Below are positions 40,518 to 50,423 of a DNA stretch of 64,000 bases, piece by piece. Position numbers and translations under genes: made by a program. Positions within the stretch are counted from its first letter, which is position 1, and every line of letters begins with the position of its first letter. The notes under the pieces are model-generated. The model was not told the DNA's origin. It did not search any database and saw only the letters and a list, made by a program, of their open reading frames with translations. The stretch comes from Legionella feeleii (lineage in GTDB: Bacteria > Pseudomonadota > Gammaproteobacteria > Legionellales > Legionellaceae). The DNA lies in contig NZ_LNYB01000028.1 in assembly GCF_001467625.1 (NCBI RefSeq), forward strand, positions 20,671 through 84,670, in the 5' to 3' direction.

Positions 40518-40655
40518 ATGACTTCAACGGATTTGGGGTCGTCCAAAAGGAATTGTAATCATAGGGAAATGATGATCAGGGATGATTTTTTTTAGGACAG
40601 GATGTCCTGAAAGGATGATTGCAAAAAGCCAGGGCCTAAAAACCCTGGCTTTGTT
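40518..40655 (+). ncRNA. candidate CsrA/RsmA-binding small RNA (RsmY/RsmZ type)
   Basis: In the 500-base gap between proQ and the L,D-transpeptidase, seven GGA motifs occur within 90 bases (40529-40615). Three sit in loops of consecutive hairpins: ATCAT-AGGGAA-ATGAT (40558-40573), ATCA-GGGA-TGAT (40575-40586) and AGGACA-GGA-TGTCCT (40594-40608). An intrinsic terminator at 40626-40651 follows. GGA in a hairpin loop is the CsrA/RsmA target, and RsmY/Z-type RNAs consist of serial copies. The 5' end is a guess from a weak -10 (TAAATT, 40506-40511); a GacA/LetA-like TAAG-N7-CTAA dyad at 40494-40508 differs in spacing from the usual N6. The upstream part, 40158-40490, holds nothing I can identify. 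Confidence 0.5.
40626..40651. terminator. strong bidirectional intrinsic terminator
   Basis: AAGCCAGGG and CCCTGGCTT are perfect 9-base arms with an 8-base loop. On the minus strand it is six bases past the transpeptidase stop and ends in TTTTTGC. On the plus strand it ends in TTTGTTATTT and would terminate the candidate small RNA. Confidence 0.85.
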
Positions 40656-40657
40656 AT

Positions 40658-41338
40658 TTATACTGATGCGTAACCTGAATGAGAGAGGTAGTAGCTATCA
40701 GGATAGTAAGCAAACACTACTGAACCACCTTTAATTGTGTTAATCACTGGTTTCGCCAGGGTTTTAGCAATAGAAGGGCATCCCCAGCTTCGTCCTGCTC
40801 GTCCGGCCTTCTTAATGAAATCCGGTTCTACATACCAGGCACCATGGATTACCACACGTCTGTTAAATGCATTGTCATTGAAACCTCTTTCCAGTCCCTG
40901 GAGGTTTAATGAATAACCCTTGGAGCCCATGTAAGTATTACGGGTAACATAGGTACCTAGGCTGGTTTCTTTACTGGAAACTTTGTTAGAAAAATGGTGT
41001 GGGGTATCCATTCCTGAATTCTTACCATGTGCTACGTAAGTATTGTATAAAAGTCGTTCTTTGTTGAGATCAAAAATCCACATCCGTTGTTTGTTAGAAG
41101 GTAAAGAATAATCAATAACAGTTAAAACTGGCTTTTTAACTGCGCCTTTGTCGGCGGCTTTTTTATAAGCAGTCAGAGCAAGCTTAAGAACTCTTCTGTT
41201 AAGTTTAGGGGCTTTTTGACTTAGATGTTGAACGTGTTTGTTGACATCAAAGCCAGTTTTTATTCCATGGGGTGTAGTCCCCGTAGTAGCGGTAGTGGAA
41301 AAGAAAGCCGCAGAAAGTATGCTTAATATAGTACTCAT
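40658..41338 (-). CDS. L,D-transpeptidase catalytic-domain protein (YkuD_2)
   Basis: Exported 226-aa protein with an N-terminal hydrophobic signal (residues 1-18). It carries the YkuD_2-type catalytic region: H165 in RRVVIHGAWYVEPDFI and nucleophile C187 in GRSWGCPSI. It differs from the lipoprotein transpeptidase at 1.3 kb, which has SHGCIRV. It is likely periplasmic, acting on peptidoglycan stems. Monocistronic, with a strong terminator just downstream. Confidence 0.83.
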   Translation of the reverse strand: MSTILSILSAAFFSTTATTGTTPHGIKTGFDVNKHVQHLSQKAPKLNRRVLKLALTAYKKAADKGAVKKPVLTVIDYSLPSNKQRMWIFDLNKERLLYNTYVAHGKNSGMDTPHHFSNKVSSKETSLGTYVTRNTYMGSKGYSLNLQGLERGFNDNAFNRRVVIHGAWYVEPDFIKKAGRAGRSWGCPSIAKTLAKPVINTIKGGSVVFAYYPDSYYLSHSGYASV

Positions 41339-41752
41339 ATTACTCCTTTTTTCTTGTTAACTCGCCTTGAAACAAGGTCTACAGAAAGATGGTGATTATA
41401 TTTACAACTAATGCAAATGTAAAATCACAAGGGGTATCCTTGCTCATTAGGGGTAAATATTAATCAATTCAGAGGGTTAACAAATGTTTAGACTAAATTA
41501 ATTGGCTAATAGTACATTAAATAGTTCAAAATGTAAACTAACTACGCGAATTTACGCCTGGCTTGCGGTTCTAAATTAGACCAATTAGTGCGTAATTAGA
41601 TCTGTTTTTGCTTGTCGAGTAAGCCTTTTTTGCCCCATTTGGGCTGTGATTTAGCCTGTTTTATTGTTGTGATTGCAACAGATGGATTTCAATTAGAAAT
41701 ATTCTGCATTATTATCCCTTGATATTTTTTGACCCGTTGGATTGGAGGCAAT
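41339..41752. other. 414-base gap upstream of putA
   Basis: AT-rich divergent intergenic region between the transpeptidase gene and putA. I see no gene. It contains a TGTTG-tgattg-CAACA dyad at about 41666-41681 that could be a regulator site for putA, and nothing else I can support. Confidence 0.4.
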
Positions 41753-44700
41753 ATGCTTGAACGCTACTCAGCACAATTTCCACAAGGTACTCGTGCGCAG
41801 ATTAATAAAGCTTATCGGATTGACGAATTAACATTAATGACCGAGCTTATCGAGAAAGCAGCATTAGGTAGTGAGCAAGTTGTTGCTATTCGCAATACGG
41901 CAACCCACTTAGTTGAACAGGTTCGTTCCGAGCGTAAGAAAAGTACAGGGATTGATTCCTTTTTGACACAGTATTCTCTTAGTAGTGATGAAGGGATTGC
42001 ACTGATGTGTTTGGCGGAAGCGTTATTGCGTGTACCCGACAACGCTACTATCGACAGTTTAATAAAAGACAAACTCACAACAGCTGACTGGAAGGCACAC
42101 CGAGGCCAAAGTGATTCTTTTTTTGTTAATGCAACGACCTGGGCTTTGATGCTTACTGGTAAGGTTTTAACCCCGGAGCGTGCAGACTCAGTGTTAAGTA
42201 AGGCTTTATTCAAGTTAATTAACCGCAGCGGTGAAGGGGTTGTGCGTAAGGCTGTTGATAAAGCAATGCGTATTATGAGTAAACAATTTGTTACCGGTCG
42301 AACGATCAAGGAAGCATTATCTCGAGCGAAGAAAAAAGAAGCGATAGGGTATCGCTATTCCTATGATATGTTAGGCGAAGCCGCACTCACTGCTGTCGAT
42401 GCGGAGCGCTATTTCACTGCTTATAAAGAAGCGATTGAAGCAATAGGGAATAGCGTGGATGAGCGTACGAATGTTTATCAGCGCGCAGGAATTTCAATAA
42501 AACTTTCTGCGTTACATCCGCGTTATCAAGAAGCAAAGCGTGCGCGGGTTATGGAGGAGTTATCTCCGAAGCTCTTGGCGCTTGCTCAATTGGCCAAACA
42601 ATATGATATTGCGCTGACGATTGACGCGGAAGAGTCAGAACGACTTGATTTATCCCTTGATGTTATTGAACGTGTTTTTAGTGATGATAGCTTATATGGC
42701 TGGCATGGGTTTGGAATGGCGGTGCAATCCTATCAGAAACGGGCATTTTATTTGTTGGATTGGGTGGCTGCTCTGGCAAGAAGCAAACAACGACGAATGA
42801 TGGTTCGTTTGATTAAGGGTGCTTATTGGGACAGTGAAATTAAGAAAACACAAATGCAAGGGTTTTCCGAGTACCCCGTATTTACCCGCAAAGTATTTAC
42901 CGATGTTTCGTTTCAAGCCTGCGCTAAAAAATTATTGACAATGACAGATGCCATTTACCCGCAGTTTGCTACCCATAACGCCTATTCTGTTGCCATGATT
43001 TTAAATCTAGTGGGTGATTACCGTGATTTTGAATTTCAATGTCTGCACGGTATGGGTAACGAACTTTATGAGCAGGTTGTTCCAGCAAATCGTCTTGGTA
43101 TACCATGCCGAATCTATGCGCCGGTTGGTAGTCACGAAGATTTATTACCCTATCTGGTTCGTCGTTTATTGGAAAATGGAGCAAATTCTTCTTTTGTAAA
43201 TCGTATTGTTGATGAAAAAGCGCCAATCAGCACTTTGGTTGAAGATCCAGTAAGTAAGGCTAATCACTTGCTAAGTAAGCTAAACCAAAATATTCCTTTA
43301 CCAGCGTCCATTTTCTTACCGGAAAGAAAAAATTCTGCCGGTTTTGATTTTTCTGATCGGGAATCAGTAGCAACCTTGCAACAGCTCTATATGAATATGG
43401 ATTTGAGCCGTTGGCAGGCCAAACCAATTATAGCAGGCAGGCAGGGTGGTGAAGTTGATAGAAGTGTAACGTCACCACAAAATCCGGGACAATTGATTGG
43501 CAGGGTAAGTGACGCTACGTTACAGGATATCGATTGGGCTTTATCCCAGGGAGAACGGGCCTTCCCCGCGTGGAGTAATAGACCAGTTAGTGAACGAGCC
43601 GCTTGTCTTGAGCGGTTTGCCAATCTTTTAGAAGAGAATATGCCTGAATTGCTTGCCATGGCTTGTTTAGAGGCAGGTAAGACCTGGAGCGATGGTGTAG
43701 CGGAAGTGCGTGAGGCAGTAGATTTTTGTCGTTACTATGCCATGATGGCCGAAAAACTAATGGCTAAACCCGTACGCCTTCATGGCTATACAGGAGAGTT
43801 AAACGAGCTCAGCCTACATGGTCGGGGTGTTGTTTTATGCATTAGTCCATGGAATTTTCCTTTAGCTATCTTCACTGGCCAAGTTGTTGCCGCCCTGGTA
43901 ACCGGAAATTGTGTGATTGCCAAACCGGCTGAACAAACATCTTTAATTGCTGCTTTTGCAGTAAATCTTATGCACCAAGCCGGTATTCCAGTTGATGTTG
44001 TACAATTATTACCAGGTAATGGTGAAGCAGTGGGAGCACCCCTTGTAGCGGATCGCCGGATAAAAGCGGTAATTTTTACTGGCTCAACACAAACAGCAGA
44101 AAATATTAATAAAATTTTAGCGGTTCGTGGTGGAGAAATTATTCCTTTGATTGCTGAGACAGGTGGCCAAAATGCCATGATTGTTGATTCGTCTGCTTTA
44201 TTAGAACAAGTGGTTGTTGACACAATTGCGTCAGCTTTTGGCAGTGCGGGGCAGCGTTGTTCGGCTTTAAGGGTTTTATATGTGCAAGAAGAAGTCTATC
44301 CACGTGTACTCGAACTGCTCAAAGGGGCAATGGCTGAACTGCAAGTGGGTGATCCACGTTGGCTTGCTACGGATGTAGGACCTGTAATTGATAGTGAAGC
44401 TTTGGCCGGATTAAAAGCCCATGTGGTTGATATGCAACAGAATTATGAGATTATTTATCAATGCAAGCTGCCGGAAGAATGTGAAACAGGTTATTTCATG
44501 CCGCCTACGGCAATTGCTATTGATAATATAGCGGCTCTTAAAAAGGAAGTTTTTGGACCAGTACTCCATGTCATTAGTTATAAGCGTAAAGCGTTAGACA
44601 CTGTTATCGAACAGATTAATAGTACTGGCTATGGTTTAACTTTGGGAATACATAGCAGAATCAGTCAAACTGTTGAATATATCCGACAACGAGTGCACGT

Positions 44701-44902
44701 TGGGAATTGTTATGTTAACCGTAACATGATCGGTGCTGTGGTTGGTCTGCAACCCTTTGGTGGTGAAGGCCTTTCTGGTACGGGACCCAAAGCAGGGGGG
44801 CCACATTATTTATTGCGTTTATGTCATGAGCGAACTTACACAGTAGATACCACTGCAGCAGGAGGTAATGCCAGTTTGATGTCAATTCCTGAAGGGATTT
44901 AG
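41753..44902 (+). CDS. putA: bifunctional proline dehydrogenase/P5C dehydrogenase
   Basis: Converts proline to glutamate at the inner-membrane face. Residues ~1-480 are the proline dehydrogenase barrel (including RLIKGAYWDSEIK and ATHNAYSVA). Residues ~510-1010 are the aldehyde dehydrogenase, with AETGGQNAMI and catalytic Cys in GSAGQRCSALR. At 1049 aa it lacks the N-terminal ribbon-helix-helix DNA-binding domain of E. coli PutA (about 1320 aa), so it should not self-repress. The ATG at 41753 follows GGAGG; an in-frame TTG at 41729 is less likely. Confidence 0.96.
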   Translation: MLERYSAQFPQGTRAQINKAYRIDELTLMTELIEKAALGSEQVVAIRNTATHLVEQVRSERKKSTGIDSFLTQYSLSSDEGIALMCLAEALLRVPDNATIDSLIKDKLTTADWKAHRGQSDSFFVNATTWALMLTGKVLTPERADSVLSKALFKLINRSGEGVVRKAVDKAMRIMSKQFVTGRTIKEALSRAKKKEAIGYRYSYDMLGEAALTAVDAERYFTAYKEAIEAIGNSVDERTNVYQRAGISIKLSALHPRYQEAKRARVMEELSPKLLALAQLAKQYDIALTIDAEESERLDLSLDVIERVFSDDSLYGWHGFGMAVQSYQKRAFYLLDWVAALARSKQRRMMVRLIKGAYWDSEIKKTQMQGFSEYPVFTRKVFTDVSFQACAKKLLTMTDAIYPQFATHNAYSVAMILNLVGDYRDFEFQCLHGMGNELYEQVVPANRLGIPCRIYAPVGSHEDLLPYLVRRLLENGANSSFVNRIVDEKAPISTLVEDPVSKANHLLSKLNQNIPLPASIFLPERKNSAGFDFSDRESVATLQQLYMNMDLSRWQAKPIIAGRQGGEVDRSVTSPQNPGQLIGRVSDATLQDIDWALSQGERAFPAWSNRPVSERAACLERFANLLEENMPELLAMACLEAGKTWSDGVAEVREAVDFCRYYAMMAEKLMAKPVRLHGYTGELNELSLHGRGVVLCISPWNFPLAIFTGQVVAALVTGNCVIAKPAEQTSLIAAFAVNLMHQAGIPVDVVQLLPGNGEAVGAPLVADRRIKAVIFTGSTQTAENINKILAVRGGEIIPLIAETGGQNAMIVDSSALLEQVVVDTIASAFGSAGQRCSALRVLYVQEEVYPRVLELLKGAMAELQVGDPRWLATDVGPVIDSEALAGLKAHVVDMQQNYEIIYQCKLPEECETGYFMPPTAIAIDNIAALKKEVFGPVLHVISYKRKALDTVIEQINSTGYGLTLGIHSRISQTVEYIRQRVHVGNCYVNRNMIGAVVGLQPFGGEGLSGTGPKAGGPHYLLRLCHERTYTVDTTAAGGNASLMSIPEGI

Positions 44903-44928
44903 CTATTTATACTCATAAAAAGAAGGTC

Positions 44929-44948
44929 ATTCCCGCGTAGGCGGGAAT
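44929..44948. repeat. short REP-like hairpin after putA
   Basis: ATTCCCGC and GCGGGAAT are perfect 8-base arms around GTAG, within GTCATTCCCGCGTAGGCGGGAATCC. This motif is a common dispersed palindrome in several proteobacteria. It may double as a 3' end stabiliser for putA. Confidence 0.7.
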
Positions 44949-45020
44949 CCACATTGCAAAAAAGCGAGGTAGTCTGTTGGCTTGCAAACAGACTGTCTCT
45001 TTACCATTCGAGACATGAAT

Positions 45021-45110
45021 CCTGTTTGCAAGGAAACGGGCTACTGCTGCTTGATATTCGGGCAGTCAGGCGCAGATATCAAGTCGTAAGCGTCAAGATA
45101 GTAGAAATGT
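45021..45110. repeat. dispersed palindromic repeat, copy D (inverted)
   Basis: Read on the minus strand it starts ACATTTCTACTATCTTGACG, continues to TTGATATC, a TGCGCCTGACTGCCC centre and GAATATCAAG, then GTAGCCCGTTTCCTTGCAAAC. The last piece matches the segment following copy A (GTAGCCCGTTTGCTTGCAAAC), so copies A and D share a composite structure. It is divergent from copies A and C and lies between putA and the convergent permease gene. Confidence 0.7.
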
Positions 45111-45119
45111 AGGTAACCT

Positions 45120-46532
45120 CTAGTCGATATAATGGTTGGGATGGGTTTTATCAAAGGCCTCATCGTGTTTTTTAGCAAACCACCAAGGCAGTGCCACAAA
45201 GAGAAATAAACCGCCAAATAAAAACATCTCAAAAAAGAAAATATTATTAATTGGAATTTGTGTTGGTGGTACAAAACCTATAACCATTGCAACAAGACAA
45301 CAAATAAGCCCAATACCAGCTACTAACCACATAACCAGGTTTCCTCCGGGTATTTTATAGCTGCGTGGTTGATCAGGTTTGCTGTAACGCAATTTTATTG
45401 CTGCAGCAAACATGAAAATATACACTAATAAAGCCATTTGGGCACTGAGATCACTCAGTAGCCAATAAGCAGCATTAATTGAATCCAGTAAGATGAATAC
45501 AGAGCTTAAAAGAGTAAAAATAATACCCTGGGTAATTAAAATAGCTACAGGAGCTCCATAGCGGTTAACCTTGGCAAATAGTTGCGGTAGAGAACCATCC
45601 AGTGCAGATACCAGTAACCCTTTAGTTGGCCCAATAATCCATGCTGATACACCACTTAAGCCTCCGAGAATAATGAACACTGCAATCAAAGGAGTCATCC
45701 AGGGCATATGGTAAGAATCAAAGAATATGGCATAGGCATCAATCAAGCCGGAAACCACACTTAATTGATGATTAGGTACTACAAGAACAATCGCCAGGGA
45801 GCCGCCTACCAGGGTGGCGAAAATAAGGATAGCTGAATATAAAATGGCGCGAGGGTAATCGCGTTGGGGGTTTTTAACTTCTTCTGCATGTACAGCAGAC
45901 ATTTCCATCCCGAGTAAGCCAAATAATACCGCTGAAAAAAGGGATAAATTTCCTATCGAACTGAAATCCGGGAGCCAGGATGAGGGCATATCTGCAGTAA
46001 GCGGGCGGCCTTGAAAAAACCAAATGGCGCCTAAAATGCTGATACCCACCATAGGCAAAATCGTGCCAAGACTAGCACCAATAATACTAACGATACTCGA
46101 TAGCCTCATACCAAAACAATTAAGTAAGGTAAAAAGCCAAAAAAGGCTCAAAACAGTAGTGAGAAGATAGGCTTTATTATTAGCAAGCTCGGGTGCAAAA
46201 AGATAGGATAAAGTCGCTGCTATAAAAGCGAGAATCGTTGGATACCAGACCACATTATAAATCCATTGCAGCCAAATGGTAATAAAGCCAGCACGACGAC
46301 CAAATGCTTCACGTACCCAAACATAAAGGCCGCCTGTATTAGGATATGCTGTTGCTAATTCAGCGGCAACCAGCGCAATAGGAATAAAAAAAGTGATTGC
46401 CGCAACTAGATAATAAGCAACTAAAGGCAGGCCTAATTTGGCACTGATAGGAAGCGTGCGCAAACTATCAACTGCAATCACATTGATCATAACTAGAGAA
46501 AAAACCGACAGAACTTTTTTAGAAGAACGCAT
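45120..46532 (-). CDS. APC-family amino-acid permease/antiporter
   Basis: 470-aa inner-membrane protein with about twelve hydrophobic helices. The N-terminal LVMINVIAVDSLRTLPISAKLGL and AELATAYPNTGGLYVWVREAFG are typical of the glutamate:GABA antiporter branch of the APC superfamily. The substrate could be glutamate, GABA or another amino acid. It stands between putA and acnA, fitting amino-acid use as carbon source, but proximity alone is weak evidence. Confidence 0.85.
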   Translation of the reverse strand: MRSSKKVLSVFSLVMINVIAVDSLRTLPISAKLGLPLVAYYLVAAITFFIPIALVAAELATAYPNTGGLYVWVREAFGRRAGFITIWLQWIYNVVWYPTILAFIAATLSYLFAPELANNKAYLLTTVLSLFWLFTLLNCFGMRLSSIVSIIGASLGTILPMVGISILGAIWFFQGRPLTADMPSSWLPDFSSIGNLSLFSAVLFGLLGMEMSAVHAEEVKNPQRDYPRAILYSAILIFATLVGGSLAIVLVVPNHQLSVVSGLIDAYAIFFDSYHMPWMTPLIAVFIILGGLSGVSAWIIGPTKGLLVSALDGSLPQLFAKVNRYGAPVAILITQGIIFTLLSSVFILLDSINAAYWLLSDLSAQMALLVYIFMFAAAIKLRYSKPDQPRSYKIPGGNLVMWLVAGIGLICCLVAMVIGFVPPTQIPINNIFFFEMFLFGGLFLFVALPWWFAKKHDEAFDKTHPNHYID

Positions 46533-46676
46533 GCGGGGTCCTTAGTGGATGCAGCTAAGACAATTGGCGGTGTCTGATCATGCAGAATAATTAGGTAAAT
46601 TTGTAAGCGGGGAAATTTAGCAGTTTACCTTTATAAAATCAATCTGCACAGCCTTTGGAAACCCATAAAAGGGCTA

Positions 46677-46711
46677 AGGGACTGTGAAATTTATAAGACT
46701 CCACAGTCCCT
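46677..46711 (-). terminator. terminator of acnA
   Basis: AGGGACTGTG and CACAGTCCCT are perfect 10-base arms, seven bases past the acnA stop on the minus strand, followed by TAGCCCTTTT. Confidence 0.7.
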
Positions 46712-46717
46712 GAAAGA

Positions 46718-49390
46718 TCAGATTAAATTGCGTAATACATACTGCAAGATTCCTCCATGACGGTAGTATTCCAATTCATTGGCTGTATCGATACGACAGA
46801 GTACCTCTACTTTGTTTTCACTACCATCTTGTCGTGCGATAACCATGGTTAGTTTTGCTCCAGGTTTTAGTGAATCATCAACAGCAATGCTGATGCGCTC
46901 GGAACCATTAAGTTGTAAAGTTTTTCTTGTTGTACCTTCAAGGAATTGCAGGGGCAGGACACCCATACCAATCAGGTTGGAACGGTGGATGCGTTCGAAA
47001 CTCTCAGCAATTACTGCTTTAACACCCAGGAGGTTTGTCCCTTTTGCTGCCCAATCTCGTGATGAGCCTGTACCGTATTCCTTCCCAGCGATAACAACAA
47101 GCTGTTGATGTTCTTTTTGATACAGCATGGATGCATCATAGATTGACATGATTTTGTCTGAAGGGATATGGCGAGTAACACCGCCTTCAACCTCAGGGGT
47201 CATTTCATTGCGAATGCGTATATTGGCGAAAGTTCCTCGCATCATGACCTCATGATTGCCGCGGCGTGAGCCATAAGAATTAAAGTCAGACTCACTCACC
47301 CCCTTGGATTTCAGGTATAAGCCGGCAGGGGAGTTTGCTTTAATTGAGCCGGCAGGCGAAATATGATCAGTAGTAATCGAGTCGCCTAAAAGCGCCAAGA
47401 CATAAGCTTTAGTTACTGGCTTAATTGCCTGTGGTTTGGCTGAAAGATTTTCAAAAAAGGGCGGATGCTGGATATAGGTAGAATTGGCATCCCAACTATA
47501 AGTAGATCCGCTGCTTGTTTTAATCGCTTGCCAGTGTTCATCACCTTGAAATACTTCAGCGTATTCCTTACGAAACATTGTACCAGATACTTGAGCAACT
47601 GCTGCTGCGACTTCCGCATTACTTGGCCAGATATCTTTGAGGAATACATCGTTGCCATCAGTATCTTGTCCCAGTGGATCCTGGCTTAGATCAATACACG
47701 TGGTACCGCTCAATGCATAAGCAACAACGAGCGGAGGTGATGCCAGCCAGTTGGCCCGCACTTGTGGATGAACTCTGCCTTCGAAGTTTCGATTACCAGA
47801 AAGAACAGAGCAGACTACGAGGTCGTTATCAGTCACACAATGGGCAATGTCATCAGGCAACGGACCTGAGTTGCCTATACAGGTAGTACAACCATAACCC
47901 ACTAGATTGAAGCCAAGTTGATCTAAATAAGTTTGTAAACCGGCATGGCGCAAATAGTCAGTGACTACTTTTGAACCGGGAGCCAACGATGATTTGACCC
48001 AGGGTTTGCGTGAGAGGCCTTTTTCAATTGCCTTTTTAGCAACTAGGCCTGCAGCCATCAGTACGCTGGGATTAGAGGTATTGGTACAACTGGTTATAGC
48101 GGCAATCACAACATTACCATGATGCATTTCAAACGTATTGTTTTTGACTGGAAAGGCTTTTCCCTTTTCTTTTGCCTTGCCGACTTCTTCCAGAAAGACG
48201 TCAAATTCGTGACCTAAGGTTTTTAAATTAACTTTGTCTTGTGGGCGTTTCGGACCAGCTAAAGAGGGCTCAACGGTTGTTAAATCAAGATGGAGGGTAT
48301 CAGTAAAAACTGGATCTTCTGCTTGACTGTCGTACCATAAACCTTGTGCTTTACAGTAGGTTTCAACCAAAGCAATGGTATGGGCATCACGTCCGGTTAA
48401 TTCCATATAACGTAAGGTTTCTTTGTCTACTGGGAAAAAGCCGCAGGTCGCACCGTATTCAGGCGCCATATTAGAGATCGTGGCGCGATCAGCGAGAGGC
48501 AAATCAGTCAGGCCTGGGCCATAGAATTCAACGAATTTTCCTACTACCCCTTTTTTTCGCAGCATTTGGGTAACAGTTAGTACCAGATCGGTTGCTGTAA
48601 TACCTTCTTTAAGCTTACCGGTTAATTTAAAGCCAACGACTTCAGGAATCAGCATAGAGACCGGTTGACCAAGCATAGCTGCCTCGGCTTCGATACCGCC
48701 CACTCCCCAGCCTAATACACCTAAGCCATTAATCATTGTGGTGTGTGAATCAGTACCGACGAGTGTATCGGGATAGGCATATAAATTTCCGTTATGCTTG
48801 CTAGACCAAACCGTTTTACCCAAATATTCCAGGTTGACTTGGTGACAGATACCAGTACCTGGGGGAACAACCTGAAAATTGGCAAAGGCTTTTTGGCCCC
48901 AGCGCAAAAACTCATAACGTTCTTTATTACGCTCAATTTCAATTTCTGTATTGATTCTAAGTGCATCTGGACTGGCAAATTTATCCACCATTACAGAATG
49001 GTCAATAACCAGATCAACAGGGGAAAGCGGGGATATTTTCTTGGCATCACCACCCATTTTTTCCAAAGCATCACGCATGGCAGCAAGATCAACGACAGCT
49101 GGAACACCGGTAAAGTCTTGCATTAACACTCTGGCAGGTCGATAAGCAATTTCATGGTGAGATGATTTTTTATCTAACCAGTCGGCAATTGCTTTAATGT
49201 CGTCTGTGGTTACTGTATGACCGTCTTCAAAACGGAGTAAATTTTCAAATAATACTTTAAGAGAGTAGGGTAAGCGGTTAATACCTTTAAAATGCTTTTT
49301 TTCTGCTTCTTTCAGGCTATAGTAGTGATAAGTTTTGCCATCTACTTGTAATTGGCTCTCAGTCGAGAGGCTGTCTTGACCCACTTGCAT
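46718..49390 (-). CDS. acnA: aconitate hydratase A
   Basis: TCA-cycle [4Fe-4S] enzyme interconverting citrate and isocitrate. 890 aa with the family layout. Cluster cysteines are in [12 protein letters not shown] and [30 protein letters not shown] and the C-terminal swivel domain with [15 protein letters not shown] are diagnostic. In iron-poor cells such proteins can bind mRNA (family knowledge, not seen here). Monocistronic with its own terminator. Confidence 0.97.
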   Translation of the reverse strand: MQVGQDSLSTESQLQVDGKTYHYYSLKEAEKKHFKGINRLPYSLKVLFENLLRFEDGHTVTTDDIKAIADWLDKKSSHHEIAYRPARVLMQDFTGVPAVVDLAAMRDALEKMGGDAKKISPLSPVDLVIDHSVMVDKFASPDALRINTEIEIERNKERYEFLRWGQKAFANFQVVPPGTGICHQVNLEYLGKTVWSSKHNGNLYAYPDTLVGTDSHTTMINGLGVLGWGVGGIEAEAAMLGQPVSMLIPEVVGFKLTGKLKEGITATDLVLTVTQMLRKKGVVGKFVEFYGPGLTDLPLADRATISNMAPEYGATCGFFPVDKETLRYMELTGRDAHTIALVETYCKAQGLWYDSQAEDPVFTDTLHLDLTTVEPSLAGPKRPQDKVNLKTLGHEFDVFLEEVGKAKEKGKAFPVKNNTFEMHHGNVVIAAITSCTNTSNPSVLMAAGLVAKKAIEKGLSRKPWVKSSLAPGSKVVTDYLRHAGLQTYLDQLGFNLVGYGCTTCIGNSGPLPDDIAHCVTDNDLVVCSVLSGNRNFEGRVHPQVRANWLASPPLVVAYALSGTTCIDLSQDPLGQDTDGNDVFLKDIWPSNAEVAAAVAQVSGTMFRKEYAEVFQGDEHWQAIKTSSGSTYSWDANSTYIQHPPFFENLSAKPQAIKPVTKAYVLALLGDSITTDHISPAGSIKANSPAGLYLKSKGVSESDFNSYGSRRGNHEVMMRGTFANIRIRNEMTPEVEGGVTRHIPSDKIMSIYDASMLYQKEHQQLVVIAGKEYGTGSSRDWAAKGTNLLGVKAVIAESFERIHRSNLIGMGVLPLQFLEGTTRKTLQLNGSERISIAVDDSLKPGAKLTMVIARQDGSENKVEVLCRIDTANELEYYRHGGILQYVLRNLI

Positions 49391-49485
49391 ATACTGACTC
49401 CATTGAGTTCAAAACAGTAATGATAGCTGAAATTCAGCAAAGTTTCATGAGGCTATCGGGGGCTAATTAACTTTTCTTTATACGT

Positions 49486-49519
49486 AAAAAGTGGCACTGA
49501 CCAAATCGTGCCACTTTTT
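49486..49519 (-). terminator. strong intrinsic terminator
   Basis: AAAAAGTGGCAC and GTGCCACTTTTT are perfect 12-base arms around a 10-base loop, usable in both directions. It lies 57 bases past the stop of the 212-aa membrane protein gene and insulates acnA. Confidence 0.85.
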
Positions 49520-49575
49520 GTTCCAAGGCCAATTTTTTCATACCGTAACAAGACGTGCTTGGGCATAGCTTCGTT

Positions 49576-50214
49576 TTAGCTGCCCATGAATGGCATACTT
49601 GCTTGCTGTCCATCAGCAGGGACTTTATCTTCTGTTGGAGCCACAGGATGGACTAAAGCGGTCACTGAGGCAAACAAGGCCCGTTCTTCCTGTTGAACTT
49701 CGAGTTTATTCGCGTTTGTTTCCGCAATAACATAAAAAAGGGTAGGCGCTAAAATGAAAATAGCAAGGCCTAGCAGAATGAGACTGCCCGTTAGATCAAA
49801 GGGCAAGGCAATTAAACTGCAAACAAGCATCGTAGTACTCATTTGGGTTAGCTTAGTCATCACATTGTCTATAAAAGTGTAAGAATATTGTCCTTTGTCG
49901 CCACCAATATGGTAATAATCGGGTGATTTATGGTAATTCCTTACCAAGGTTTGCTGCTCAGCTGGGGCATCGATACAGCCTGTCAATGTCTCGGCAAAAA
50001 GAAAATAAGAGCCAATCAATTTTTCTTTTGTTGTTTGGTTGTCGGCCTGTGCAATTTGTTGTTGGATAACAAGTTGTTTTTCCCGGATCTGGTTAATGAC
50101 AGATTGCCAACTCATAGCGTATTGATAAGCCTGCAGTTTTTGAAAAGCCTCAACTAAAAGCTTTTGCGCATCGTCTTGAGTTTTTTGTGGTCTTGCTCTA
50201 AAAAAATATCCCAT
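49576..50214 (-). CDS. hypothetical membrane protein, 212 aa
   Basis: I do not recognise this protein. Residues ~1-85 are helical and Gln-rich with coiled-coil character (QQQIAQADNQTTKEK). Two adjacent hydrophobic helices span ~127-165 (MLVCSLIALPFDLTG and LILLGLAIFILAPTLFYVIA), followed by a hydrophilic tail ending QQASMPFMGS. A hairpin-like pair of membrane helices flanked by soluble regions is common among Legionella secreted effectors but is not specific. Own terminator downstream. Confidence 0.6.
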   Translation of the reverse strand: MGYFFRARPQKTQDDAQKLLVEAFQKLQAYQYAMSWQSVINQIREKQLVIQQQIAQADNQTTKEKLIGSYFLFAETLTGCIDAPAEQQTLVRNYHKSPDYYHIGGDKGQYSYTFIDNVMTKLTQMSTTMLVCSLIALPFDLTGSLILLGLAIFILAPTLFYVIAETNANKLEVQQEERALFASVTALVHPVAPTEDKVPADGQQASMPFMGS

Positions 50215-50377
50215 GAGTATCTCGCGATGAATTTTAACGCAAGCAGATTAACATGCTCAAACAATTGTCAAAATGAGCTGCTACCATAATTTACAGCCAG
50301 GTAATAACTTTTAACAAGTCCTTGACGTTAGAGGTAAAATAAAGGTGGTGGAAAAGAAAGTTATTATTTGAAAAAAC

Positions 50378-50393
50378 TGGTATGTATTTTGCT
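50378..50393 (+). promoter_or_regulatory. sigma-54 (-24/-12) promoter of fliK
   Basis: TGGTATGTATTTTGCT: GG and GC are separated by exactly 10 bases, matching the sigma-54 pattern, 30 bases upstream of the fliK ATG. The same architecture stands before flgA in this window. Confidence 0.7.
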
Positions 50394-50423
50394 AACTAAT
50401 GTAAGATTACAGGGAGTTTGCCC

